DNA from: Symbiodinium natans
Taxonomy: Eukaryota > Sar > Dinophyceae > Suessiales > Symbiodiniaceae
Length of the DNA stretch: 64,000 bases
Direction of reading: 5' to 3'
Assembly: GCA_905221605.1 (NCBI GenBank)
Contig: CAJNDS010000681.1
Location: forward strand, 26,682 to 90,681
Shown here one piece after another: positions 34,001 to 44,889 of the stretch (position 1 is its first letter; every line of letters starts with the position of its first letter). The position numbers and the translations under genes are program-made. The notes beneath the pieces were generated by a model. The model was not told where the DNA came from. It did not search any database and saw only the letters and a list, made by a program, of their open reading frames with translations.

Positions 34001-35905
34001 AAATCGTCCAAGCTTCCTGAAGACAGCCATCAGCCCAAATAGCAAGCGGTTCAGGGTTTAGGGTTTAGGGTTTTGGGTTTATAGAAAATGTATAGGGTTT
34101 GAGTCCCAATAACGTTTTGAGCGAAACGTTTGCGAAAGTTTTGAGCGAACGTTTATGTTTTAGAACCTAATTTATGTTTTTGGCGGCCTCCCGGCCCTGG
34201 CTGGCCTTCTGGGATTCTTTGGGTGGGAAGGCCCTATCTTTAAATGACTTGAGCATTTGACCTCCCAGCCCTGTGGATGAATGTACTTGAACTCTACATG
34301 TCAGCTGTTTAGACAAATAACCTGGGAAAATTCAGAATGATACCCCGTACAATGTCCATGTATTTTGTCTTGAGGGTTAGGGTTTAGGGTTTGGGGTTTA
34401 GGGTTTGGGGTTTAGGGTTTAGGGTTTAGGGTGAGTTGGAGGGGCACGAAGGCAAATCAGCGAAGGTCAGAAGCAGCGTGCCCAAATACTTGCTTCCAAG
34501 ACCGCGAGAGACGGCAACAGAGGCGACCCACCAGAGTCGGAACTTTGGCCTTCAGGATGCGCTTTGCGTCCGAGTGAGCTGCAGTTCTCATGGCGTGAGC
34601 GCTTCGCTGGACAAGACTATGCTTCCACTTCGAAATATGCTAGATTGCCAGCAAGGAAGGGTCCTCCCTCCTGGTATGATGCTGGATGTTCAAGAGGCTA
34701 AACCCTAAACCCTCAACCCGATCTCCGCCTCTAAGCAGGCCTTACGGGCTGCCGATCTGAATGCCATTCGCTCACAAACCGTCTCACCCTGAGAGCCCGG
34801 CACGCGCAACTCCCGACCAAACACATCCTGACAAGGTGCACTCCATCACGCCGCACCATGGTGTTCACCTCAACTTCACATCAACTCTTCTACTTCTTGC
34901 TTGCTTTTCGGCCCCTTGTCCAGCACCGAAACTGTTCATGTAACATTTCTTGTTGGCCAAAACCCAGTCGATAAACTTTCCGGTGTTAACACCCGGCTAC
35001 CTCAACATTATGTGAACGCATCAAATGGTACGATACGACACAGCATGATGCGATGCGAGATAGCAGCATCACGCTATGCTCAAGTTGTGAAGAGCCCTCG
35101 CCCTCTTAAGAGTGGCAGGACCAGGTGGGCGGCGGTTGCCCCGGCATGAAGATGACCACGGCACGCACCGGCAAGTACGAGGTGCAGAAGGTGGCTCTTA
35201 CTAAAGCACCCTGCTGTTTGCGAACTTGTTGTGCGTTCTTATACGTGATGGCTCGAGATTGACGTGGGCTGTTGTTGTGGCGCTGCAGTATGAGCGCACC
35301 ATGCCACCGATCGCTCGCTAGTTTTGTGATGTTGTTGCTCGCTACATAATATGGCTGTTCACGAATGTCTGCATTGGAAGGTGGACTGGTCGGAGGCCCA
35401 CCGCGTGCACTTCAACGAACGGCTGATTTGCATCAACACCGTGATGACCCGGCTGGCCAAGCTCACTTTGGACTCGGTGGTGGACCGCTTCATGAAGGGC
35501 AGCGCCACGCAGGTCTCCATCATCTCAGAAAAGCTGCCGGCGAACGCGCGGCGCATGCACCGCGGCTTCGAGAAATTCGCGGAGCTCAGCAGCGCACTAC
35601 TGGTCACCGAAGAAAGGTCGCCGAGTGGCGAGGTGGTCGCTGCCCTGAGCGAGATTGGCGACGAGCTGGGTGTCTACCGGGATTTGTGTGTCCAGCTTGA
35701 CAAGAGCTTCCTGAATCAGGAGCTGGTCCCCGTGCTGGAGAAGATTGACGAGTTCTGCTACGGCCGCTGCAATCTCATGGGTGCTGGCAACGGAGGTTTC
35801 ATTGTGGGCCTCCTCAGGCATGGCGTGAGTGAGCAAGAGCTGATGGAGAAGCTCTCGGCCATCGAAACGGTCAAGGTCGAGCTCTGCAAGATAGAGGTGA
35901 TCTGA
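31037..35905 (+). CDS. FKGP: bifunctional L-fucokinase / GDP-L-fucose pyrophosphorylase
   Basis: The enzyme phosphorylates L-fucose and then makes GDP-fucose from fucose-1-phosphate and GTP, the cytosolic salvage route to fucosylated glycans. Exons: 31037-33394, 33512-33568, 35119-35190 and 35381-35905, all joined in phase 0, giving about 1003 residues; plant FKGP is about 1055. The N-terminal pyrophosphorylase half has VGCGGATINVL near residue 79 and LLIHSGGYSMRNPNLS near 109-124. The C-terminal GHMP kinase half has VLSGGWSDTPPF near 628, the phosphate-binding PRGSGLGTSS near 754, GTGGGWQD|QVGG across the exon 2-3 junction and MGAGNGGF near 961. The two introns flanking exon 2 have GA donors and 10-base direct repeats at their ends; the third is GT-AG. 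The ATG at 31037 is the first in frame and fits the family length. No key motif is missing, so it is likely functional. Confidence 0.88.
34055..34075. repeat. short TTTAGGG run in FKGP intron 2
   Basis: About three TTTAGGG-type units, opposite in orientation to the array at 14004. Confidence 0.75.
34378..34432. repeat. interstitial TTTAGGG array in FKGP intron 2
   Basis: About eight TTTAGGG and TTTGGGG units. It lies inside the 1.55-kb intron 33569-35118. Confidence 0.9.
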
Positions 35906-38900
35906 CGATCAAGGAAAGGCTCATAGAGAGGCCCATACACTATATCGTAATAGAAAATATGAGATATAGAAGAAGATAAGACTGCATTACGCCCGAGTTG
36001 TTCTGAACCCCAAAACCCTAAAACCCTAACACTTGAGGCTTTAGGGTTTCGGGTTTTTAGGGTTTAGGGTTTAGGGTCTAGGGCGGCACGCAGGAAGTCA
36101 AGAAAGGTTTCCCACGTGGAACACCCCGCGATGATCTTGTTGGCGCGCTGACTCGCAGTCTACGACTTCTCCTTGAGCCAAGAAAACGGACGCATTCGCA
36201 GCGCAAGGCGTGTTGTAGCAGCTGCAGCTTGTGTTGCGATACTCCGATCACGGGCCTGTGCAACCTCTGCCGCACCATAACGGCGCGATCAATCGCCAAT
36301 ATATTCCTGTGTGGATGTTATCCTTAACCCTAAACCCTACAAACTCAATAGCTCTAAGCCCTCAAAGGGAACTCTTCTATTTAGATATTTTCTCTTCATC
36401 CCGACGCGGGCCCCCCTTTTAACACTGCATCCAGTGAATTCAGTCTAGTCAGTGTACGTGTTTTTTGTTGTAATTGCGCCTGTGTGCCCCGTCCCCTGAC
36501 GCTTCGGCTTCTCCGGGCTTGATCGGAGGCGAAAGGTGGCCGAAAGCCAGTTCAAGCCTTAAGCACCTTCAATCCCAAGAAAGTCCTGCGCAACTAGAGC
36601 CTAAACTCCCCAAAAACAACCCCTCAGAAAGACTACACTTTCAACCCCGCACCCCTAAACCCTAAGGCCCTGGGCTTCTTTTGTCGAGCTCCCTTGAAAA
36701 CACAAAGCGCACTTTGATGCCAGGAGCCGCCTCTGGAGCGCTGGCCTCTCCGGAGGCCACAGGCAGCCGGGTCTTCGGCTCCTCTAAGCGCTTTTTTGAG
36801 TGCGTTTTTGAATCAGCTCCACCTTTTCAGACAAAGCTTCATAGTGCAAGCAGGGATCACCGCTCATCTCTGCTTTGGAGCAGGAAGCGAACCTCCTCAT
36901 CTTCCCGATGTCCTCGGTCTCAGCGAAAAGTCCCGAATGTCAGCGGGTCTACGAGGCAAAAGATGCACCGAAGCCGAGAGAGAGGGACACCCTCCTGGCT
37001 TTTTCAGATAACTGTAACATTCTGCGAAATATGCTGCGTCGGCATGTGCACACTCATGAAAGTATTGACCTGATCCACGTGTTTTGTTATGCTACTATAG
37101 GCGTGCATGATGCTGAGCATGTGGCTCAAGGACACGTGCACCCCAGTTCATAGCTGGAAATGCTGGTTGCTACTCACAGACAGTCAAGCCCATTGGACAT
37201 TGGTCGCACTTCCCCAAACCCGATCTTTAGCATTTGCCATTTCTCAAAGCATAGGTGCGCTTTGGCCTCAGAGACTGGAGCATCATGGTCTTGCGGCTTC
37301 TCGACGGCCCAGACCCTCAAAATGGACCAGGCCAGCCGCGATTCAGCAAGCCAGGATTCAGGAAACCAGGATTCGGGAAGCAGGATCAGGAAACGGGCTT
37401 CACGCCATTCAGGAGCTGGAAGCGCTCGAATCCGTGGTTTCCAGTTTCCCGAATCCGCAGTTTCCAGTCCGCCGAATCTGCGGTTCCCGAATCCGCGCTT
37501 TGGGTTTCCCGAATCCGCATTTTCCAGTTTCCCGAGTCTGCACTTTTGGTTCCCGAAGCTGCATTTGCCAGTCCAAATCCGCGGTTGACCGAAAGGCACA
37601 GATGCTGAGATTTTGCAGCGTTGGTTGAACTCCATTGTCTACAAAGGAAGGAGGGGAGGGAAGGATAACCTTGCGGGAACCAGTCAATGTGGATGCAGAG
37701 AGCGGTCAGGAATGCACAGGGATATGAGCCTCAGTCTATGATTTTGTTTCTATGTTTTGACCACGAGAGATTTCCCGCTTTGTAGTCAGGCGACGGCAAG
37801 CCCAGAGGCGACCAAGCTTGAAAATGAGTTGGCTGCGGGCTGCGGTGCTGCGGGTTGCTATCCTGAACCCTAGCTGGTGGACGTTTTGTGAGCTTGTTTG
37901 TGCAAGGTCGCGGGTGAAGGCGTGCGTCCGATACTCCTCGGTGCCACAAACTTCCCGGAGGTTGCCAAGCAAAAAGGTGCTGTGCTGGAGAAGGACCGGG
38001 TGGCAGTTGTCGTGTGCCTGTGGGTGTCGGGGGTGTCGTGTACCTATGGGAAGATTCCTTCGTGGGTACTGTACACTTGCTGCATGATGACAATTTGTTA
38101 TTGCAAGCCTGTGATGGGCATGTTGGTCAACCGGCAAAAAGGAAGGGCCTCAGATGTTGCACGTGGGCAAGTGTGCGACGCCCCGAGGCCTACAGCCTGT
38201 CGGATCGCGCGGAGTTGGGCCAGTTCATCTTGGACTGCGGTGGCTGGTAAACCATGCGATTGAAGCAACCAACGCCAAGCTATTGTCTCCTGTAGGCTTT
38301 TTACAAAAATGTCGGGGAAGTAGCATCTTTGCACAAAAATGTTCAGGAGTAGTTTCACAGCGTTGAGAGTGACATCTGCCGAAGCAGGAAATCGTGTAGT
38401 TCACTCCTGTGCGGAAAATGTTGGTTGGGGTTGCTTCCTGTTTCGGGACACATGGTTTGTCGCACGCCCCAACAAAAGATGATGACGATGCTTGGCAAAA
38501 CGCCCAAGGATTCGGAGATACTCAGAGCAGCCACAACCTCGAAACAGGAAATGTGACGAATGGAGTAGATTCTCATCTCACGCCAGAGAAGTGATGTCGT
38601 TTAGGAAGTTCCTAAAGCCTAGACCCTAGACCGTAAACCCCTGTTTGCTCGGCTTTGAAGCCCTGCAGGATGCCAACATTGGTTTGGTCCGTGCAGAGCT
38701 CCCTGGACTAAGTGAAAGTGTTTGTGGTTGGGGTTTAGGGTTTGGTAGGGTTTGGGGCTTAGGGCGTGTTCTGTGTTGTAGGCAGCGCGTTGGAAGAAAA
38801 TCTGGGGGGCAGATTTTCAGAGCCCCACACGGGCCCGTTTTTGGTTTGTGTGTGTGTGTGCGCGATCGGCATGCGCACGCCCACACCGTCAACTCGCTAG

Positions 38901-40003
38901 CACCTCCGCCATCGCCAAGAGAGTGTCCAAGTCACCCCTGCGCTGCCGCCACCTTCGTGGGCCACAAGTCAAGAACGTCGCGAACTCGAATAGGGCGTTC
39001 GGCCCTTTCTATTGCTGTTGGAGTATTGACAGGTGCTGACCCTCGGCGCCTTTTGCATGTTGTCTGGTTTCGGGCGTGCTCCCCCCCGACGGTGTCCTCG
39101 AGCTTGTGGACTCGGCGCCCAGTCAGCTGCCCGCATTGGGCGTGCGCCGGAAAATGCCCGCTTCTGCCTTAACCATGCGCATCCATGCGCCCTCACATTT
39201 GTTTGGAAGCTTTCGTGTGGAGTCCTGCGCGCGACAGGTTAGGGCATGGCCTGCGAGCGCTCGAGTTTCCAGCATTTGGCGATAAGGTCGACAAACATGC
39301 GTGCTCGCGAAAGTGAAAGTTGCGAGACGCATCAGATTGCGAGACGCGTGAAATGGCCAGCTTCGTGCAGCCAGCCTGCAGGTTGGAGCAAGCAGACATG
39401 GTGTGCAGCTACCCTCGCCGAAGGTCAACAGGTCCACGAAACCCTGCCCTGTCGGCCAGCGCCGTCCACTCAGCCAAGCGCAAACTGAGACCTTCGAATG
39501 CATCCTCCCAGACATTCCCGAACTGCATCAGCTTCCATGCGGAGCAACAGCTGAGCAACTGCTTTGTTGGCCGATGCTGATGGGCACGCCCTAGCAGCCG
39601 TCAGCCACGCCTGCTTGGGCACCCTCGGTGAACTGTAGACCCTTGCTGCATGACAGCTCCCCAGCTTTGCATGGCGAATTGGGCACGTGGCCGGGTCAAA
39701 GCTCCCCCAGGCCGTTGGCCAACGTGCCCAACATGAGGTGTATCATGTGGTCAAAGCTCTGTTTGTGTTGTTTTGAGCCTTTGGTAGCTGCTGGTAGGTT
39801 GCATTCTTGGTACCAATCGAAAGCAGTCTTGCCAACAGCAACAGGATCCAAGAGGCCAGTGTTTTTTGGGGTGGACATCACAATTATTGAAGGTTTTGAG
39901 TTTCGTCGGGGAACCGTATTGTGGAGGTTGGGGCACCTGCTTTGCGCAATACCATGTTCTGAGCGCCGAACCTCCCAGCTCTTGGGGATGGTTTGCTTGT
40001 GAG
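35906..40003. other. gene-poor stretch
   Basis: No gene recognised with confidence. Telomere-like runs occur at about 36010-36080 and 38620-38770. A short-period repeat block covers 37330-37590. Around 37898-38020 the + strand reads RPILLGATNFPEVAKQKGAV after an AAG|G boundary, which looks exon-like, but I cannot name it or find partner exons. The remaining frames look random. Confidence 0.5.
37330..37590. repeat. imperfect tandem repeats with CCCGAATCCGC words
   Basis: Left part: AGGATTCAGGAAACC-type words. Right part: TTCCCGAATCCGCAGTTTCC-type words, roughly the reverse complement of the left ones. Unit spacing is about 27-30 bases and variable. All six frames are open across parts of it, giving repetitive peptides that I do not count as genes. 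Confidence 0.75.
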
Positions 40004-42001
40004 GTATTTCTACAAGCTGCACAAGGCGAAGATAGCCTTCCCCCGTCGGCAAGAAGCGGAAAGAGACATCTGCCAACTCCCTGATGGCTCACAACTGTCC
40101 GCCTTTGTCACACGGCGAGAAGTCCGCGAATGGTCGAAAGGAACAAAGCATTGCATCATTTGCTCTGTCTCTCACTGTTGGGAGACGCGTGAACATCCCG
40201 ACCCGTGCCGGTTTCAGCTGGAGCAACTTGTGAACTACGTGAGCTTGAAAGCTGACTTCTACGACATTTGGTTGTTTTACGACTACATGTCCCTGTTCCA
40301 ATTCGAACGGCAGACCGACCAGGAAGAAGCAAGCTTCCGGCAGTCCATGGCCAACATGCATGTACTTTATGCGCACGAATCCACGCGGACCTTGCGCATC
40401 CAAAGCCTTACGCCGAAGCCAATTTGGGAGGCCATGCTGTCCAGTGAAGCACGGGTGCATGTGTACCACTTGGACACTGGTGGAATCGCCGAGCGCCCTT
40501 TGAAAGACCTGGTGGCCAATCGCACACCATATGGGGACCGTGGTTGGTGCAAAGCTGAAGTGGAGTGGTCTTCCACCCGGACCTCCACCGCCAGCAACCA
40601 GTGCATTGACTCGACGGAAGGCCAGGCAGAGCTGGATGGCTCCAGCCCAGGACGAGTTCCAACGATTCCCGAAGTTTTTGAAAAGCAAATGGCCCAGGCT
40701 GCCTTCACGCACCGCTCGGATGCGCTTGCTGTGTTCCATCTTCAAAAGAAGATATTTTTTCAGAAGGTTTCCGTCTGTGAGGAATCAGAGCTGGAACACT
40801 TGCCGAAAGCAGAAGTAGCTGCACTGGCGCGCGCTTTGCCTGAGTACCAGAGTCTGCGAAGCCTGCGACTCCACCGCTTTGACTGCGGCCCGGCAGAAGC
40901 CAAAGCCTTTTGCCAGGCCAGACAGGATTCCGATCCATGTTTTCTTCAGTTCGCGAAGTCCACTCTGCAACCAGAAACAGGGGCCTCCTTGCAGGCTGTC
41001 ACGCGTCTCGGAGCCCTACGAGAGCTTGTGGCCACGAACTGCCAGGACCCAGTTGTTTTTGTCAAGGCACAGGGCAGTTTGGCAGCTCACCTTGTAGCAG
41101 TTCTGCGCTCGTTGAGCTTCACGTTGCGACCGTGCTATCCTGGTGTCGCCGTCCAGGCTTTGGGTGAGGCTCTCCAACATAACAGCGCCATCCTGAAAAT
41201 CGACCTGGGGTTCAATCGAATCGGTGACGAGGGTGCCAAGGCTCGAGCCTATGTGCAGTTCTTGTGGCCCTAAACCCTAAACCCTAAACCCTAAACCCTA
41301 AACCCTAAACCCTAAATGATTGCTCTCCGCTGTGGTCCTGTAACCCAGGCCTTGGGAGAGGTGCTCAAGCAGAACAGCGCAATCACCACCATTAACTTGG
41401 ACTACAACTCAATCGGCGATGAGGGTGCTCAGGCCCGTTTTCGAGCCTCTTCTGTTTGCCTCTTCTGCAATCCTGGTGCAGGCTCTAGGAGAGGGCCTCA
41501 AGCACAATAACGCCGTTGCGCTAATCAACCTGAAGTTCAATTGCATCGGTGATGTGGGCGCTCAGGCGCTCTGGTCTTTGCGCGCCTCATTTTTGATTGC
41601 CTTCGAGCAGTTCTGTTGCTGCAGCGCAGGCGTTCGGAGAGGCCCTCTTGCACAACAGTGTCATCACACAGATCGACCTGAAGCGCAATCACATCAGCGA
41701 TGGCGGTGCGAAGGCGGCCTTTGTTCGGGTTTAGGGTTGATACTTCGGGCGCAGGGCCTCTTCTCGATCCGGTTTTCGCGGTCCAGGCTTTAGGAGAGGC
41801 CCTCCAGCACAACAGCGTCGTCACACAGATCGACCTGAAGTGGAATCGAATCAGTGATGAAGGTTGGAAGGCCGGCCCTGTTGCCCATGAGTTTCTTGTG
41901 TTGATCACGTCCAAGCTCTCCTCTTGTCTCAGGCGCTTGCACCTCATCACTCCAGGATCAATTTGCTGCCTGTGCACGAGCCTGATCAAGGCTGTGGATG
42001 A
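40004..42001 (+). CDS. HET-like domain protein with leucine-rich repeats (NLR-like), multi-exon
   Basis: A long exon (40004-41066) reads SVSHCWETREHPDPC, then FYDIWLFYDYMSLFQFER, QSMANMHVLYAHESTRTLR and later GWCKAEVEWSS. This order (buried SH.W, W.F.D.MSL, W C..E..WS) matches a HET-like domain family expanded in dinoflagellates. The region after about 40700 is helical and Leu-rich. Five 84-base exons follow: 41157-41240, 41349-41432, 41482-41565, 41630-41713 and 41787-41870. Each codes one 28-residue repeat of the form ALGEALQHNS..I..IDL..N.I.DEGAK, a ribonuclease-inhibitor-type LRR. The last piece, 41933-42001, ends at TGA. All six introns are GC-AG and phase 0. No ATG is visible: the frame enters through an AG|G acceptor at 40003, so 5' exons are missing from this call. 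By analogy with NLR proteins a sensing role is possible, but that is inference. Confidence 0.78.
41268..41316. repeat. seven perfect CCCTAAA units inside an LRR intron
   Basis: Exactly seven units (49 bases) make up nearly half of the 108-base intron 41241-41348, between the first and second LRR exons. Confidence 0.95.
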
Positions 42002-44610
42002 AACTTTCAAAGCTCGCGGCTGCGATGCATTCCCTAGGAAATCAGCCTCTCAGAAGCAGAGGTTACTACATGGTGGCCCAAACTGGCTTCCTTGAGTTGT
42101 CTTGTTCAAGGACATGAGTCAAAATGGCCAACCCACAAGTTTGCAATGGTCGACCCTCCTTGGCTCATGGCCTACCAACTAGGTAAGATTTCGGCGAGGC
42201 GAGGCGATGGCTTCAGTTGGCATGCCTAGCTTTACGGTTTGGGGTTGGTTCAGTTGGTGTGCGCAGTCTTAGACATAGCCCGCAAGGTTGCCAGAGGCGT
42301 AGTGCCTAAACTCTAAACCCCATAGGGATGGTTTTTGCTCAATAGGTGGCCTCCATCGGGAGCCGGTTCTCTAGCAGCCGCCGAAGTAACAGAGACTCCC
42401 CGTCCTGCTCTCTGATCCTAGCGGCCCCTTACAATGGTTTTCTTTAGGACAACTCGGGCCTTCTTAGTTGCTTCTTCAGGGCCGCAATCACGCTTACAGG
42501 TCTGCCAAATGTCATGTTCGAGTTGGTGATTCTTCGCTGAGTTTTTTGGCTCCGTGCGTTGGCATTTCAAAAGTCTTTCCATTCGATTGCAGCTCGCAGA
42601 GCATAGTCGGCAGGGCTGCATCCAACAGATTGAATATCGAAATCCCAAAAGTTACCGGAGGTTTGTCAGACGCCGCTATCAACGTCATGGATGAAGGACG
42701 TCTCTTATTCTGCACTTGCTGAGCTGGAAGCGCATTGGCACCGCACGAAGAGGGATGTGAAAACCACGGTTTGGCACCTGGTGAAGGCTTCTCGAGCATC
42801 GGACCTATGGCCATGTTCACTTTCTTCACATTCACCCCACTTTGGTGTTGCGATTGATTTTCCGCAAGCCCAGCTTCTGCTATGAGAGCTGGCTGGGATG
42901 GGCATCCTTCTGGGATCCCGTGTTTTGTGGTCCATGCTGTTCTCGGCAGCGGCTGTAATTGACGTAGTCTGGGCCACGACGCAGGTCTATTGCCAGAATG
43001 CACTGAACCTTCCACCTGGCTTTCCAGATCTGGGTGTGCATCGGTGTGCCATTCCTGTTAGAGCGTACTCTTCAGGAGCGCGTCATCGTTTCCTTCCAGG
43101 ACTCAAACTCACTGATTGCTGGCTTTTATCAGATTTTGAAAGGCAACGCAGCATGCGTGCAACGCCTGCTGACAAGCAACAGGGACTTCACTGTTTGCTG
43201 TTTCCAGAGCTCATCGACCACTAGTTGCAAATTGGAAAGAGTTGCTCGCCCTTTTGTTCGGTCAAGCAGTAAATCTACGCACGTCAACAAACCCTAAACC
43301 CTGTAACAGCCCAGGCAGGGTTTGTTCGATAGCTTCTTAGGGGAGGGGGCCTACAATCAGCACCCCGCTGCCCACGAGTCTCGCTCAGGGCATCTTCGAT
43401 TGCACCCAGAGAAGTTCATTGATGTTGTTTAAGGTTTGGGGTTTCGTGTTTAGTTGTCAGGACTCGTAGCACATCAGTCTTTGGTGAGTCTACTGGAGTT
43501 TTTTGCACCCGCATCCCCTTGTAGCACTTTCCTTGTGAAGACCCACATCGTTGAACAACATATGTGCTGAAGCCCGAAACTTGTGAGATTCTTTTTGGGC
43601 AGGGATGGAGCTGGTCCGCTTGAGAGTAGAGGTTCAGGGGTTTACAGTCCAGGGTGCTTTATTGACCATGCTCGGGGTTTTTGACTTAGCCTTTGCAGGT
43701 TAAGGATACGTATGATTTACAGTTTTGGGTAGCGCTGTGCAACCGCTGTGCCCCCGGCTATGACAGGGACCGGGGAAATTTAAGGGCGCCCTCGGACAAA
43801 TCAAAAGTTACACCGGACATGATCTCAGAACCCTTCACTGTACGCCAAAACATGCAAAAAACCCCACACTCTTCAAACCTGAGCCACAAATCTAGTCCAA
43901 ACTCCTTCCCTAGTCCTTGAACTCTAGAGTGCTGAGCCTCTGTTTGATTCGTGTGGAATGGCAGAGGTTGCATGTCTTCTTGGGGCCTATCTGCCAACAC
44001 TCTAGACTCCAAGCCCCATCTGGGGATTAGAGCATCGCGCCCCAGCATGTGGCCCCTCTGTGAAAAGCCTCACGCCTGGCTACCCCTACCATCGAACCTT
44101 TGAACCTCCTAGACCTTGAACCACCAAACTCTAACCGATGGCCTCCCCTAACGTGGAACCCCATAAAATTTCTTTCAACAGGTGCCTACACAATGCTCAA
44201 TTTCCATGTTGCTTTCCGGTACAACCCTGACGCAGGTACTAATTGAGCCCAGCCTTGTGGTCCGCTTTCATTTTCGTGAAGGAGTTGGTTGCCAAGTTGC
44301 AGTCTGGTGGATCTGCTGATATGGATATGACCTCGTTTCGAATGGACCTTTCGCGTCAAGCCTCTTCAGTCATGAAACTGGTAGAAGCCGCTGGTCCAAA
44401 AAATAGAGATCTCTCGTGAGGTGTCCTTTTCAGGTGGGTTTTGCTGCAGAAAAAGAAGAAAAGGACATCCTAATTTTGGATACATGTAACATCATTTCCT
44501 TGTGTTATTTCCTTTTGCGCAAAGAAATACAACGAATTTCGGGCCTCCAATATTTAAATTCGGGTGGAATTCATAAAAAAAATCAATAATTAAAATAATT
44601 TAAATAATTT
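42002..44610. other. gene-poor stretch with a repeat-family copy
   Basis: No gene recognised. 43690-44165 is the inverted member of a three-copy repeat family (others near 50474 and 58400). Telomere-like words occur near 42300, 43290 and 43430. The frames near 42470-43300 contain nothing I recognise. Confidence 0.55.
43690..44165 (-). repeat. dispersed repeat family R1, copy in inverted orientation
   Basis: Its reverse complement aligns along almost its full length with 58400-58910, and with 50474-50945. A shared landmark is GCTGGGGCGCGATGCTCTAA. No coding capacity recognised, and ends not defined by terminal repeats. Confidence 0.85.
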
Positions 44611-44880
44611 CGGGCCTCCAGAAAGGCGCGGCTCGATTTGGCCAAATTTTGCCGGGCAGCCTGCGGGCAAAATTTGGCCAAATCGGGCTGCTCTTCGTAT
44701 GCGATGAGAAATGCGCGGCTCGATTTGGCCAAATTTTGCCGGGCAGCCTCCGGGCAAAATTTGGCCAAATCGAGCCGCGCATTTCTCATCGCATACGAAG
44801 AGCAGCCCGATTTGGCCAAATTTTGCCCGGAGCCTGCCCGGCAAAATTTGGCCAAATCGAGCCGCGTCTTTCTGGCGGCC
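44611..44880. repeat. 270-bp palindrome built from TTTGGCCAAA hairpins
   Basis: The left arm (44611-44745) and right arm (44746-44880) are near-perfect reverse complements. Each starts or ends with CGGGCC(T/G)CCAGAAAG-type sequence followed by GCGCGGCTCGATTTGGCC. Inside are six copies of the self-complementary TTTGGCCAAA, arranged so that the whole is three smaller hairpins within one large one. Flanks are A/T-rich, including a second GGGCCTCCA near 44543. This looks like a foldback or MITE-type element; the open frames across it on both strands are artefacts of the symmetry. Confidence 0.9.
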
Positions 44881-44889
44881 CCTACATAT

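Noticed and set aside
37898-38240. Possible exon(s) reading RPILLGATNFPEVAKQKGAV and SLSDRAELGQFILDCGGW
   Set aside because: Exon-like look and an AAG|G edge, but no family recognised and no consistent joined frame; left unnamed.
40089-40745. 218-residue minus-strand frame
   Set aside because: Antisense shadow of the HET-like exon, which has recognisable motifs on the + strand.
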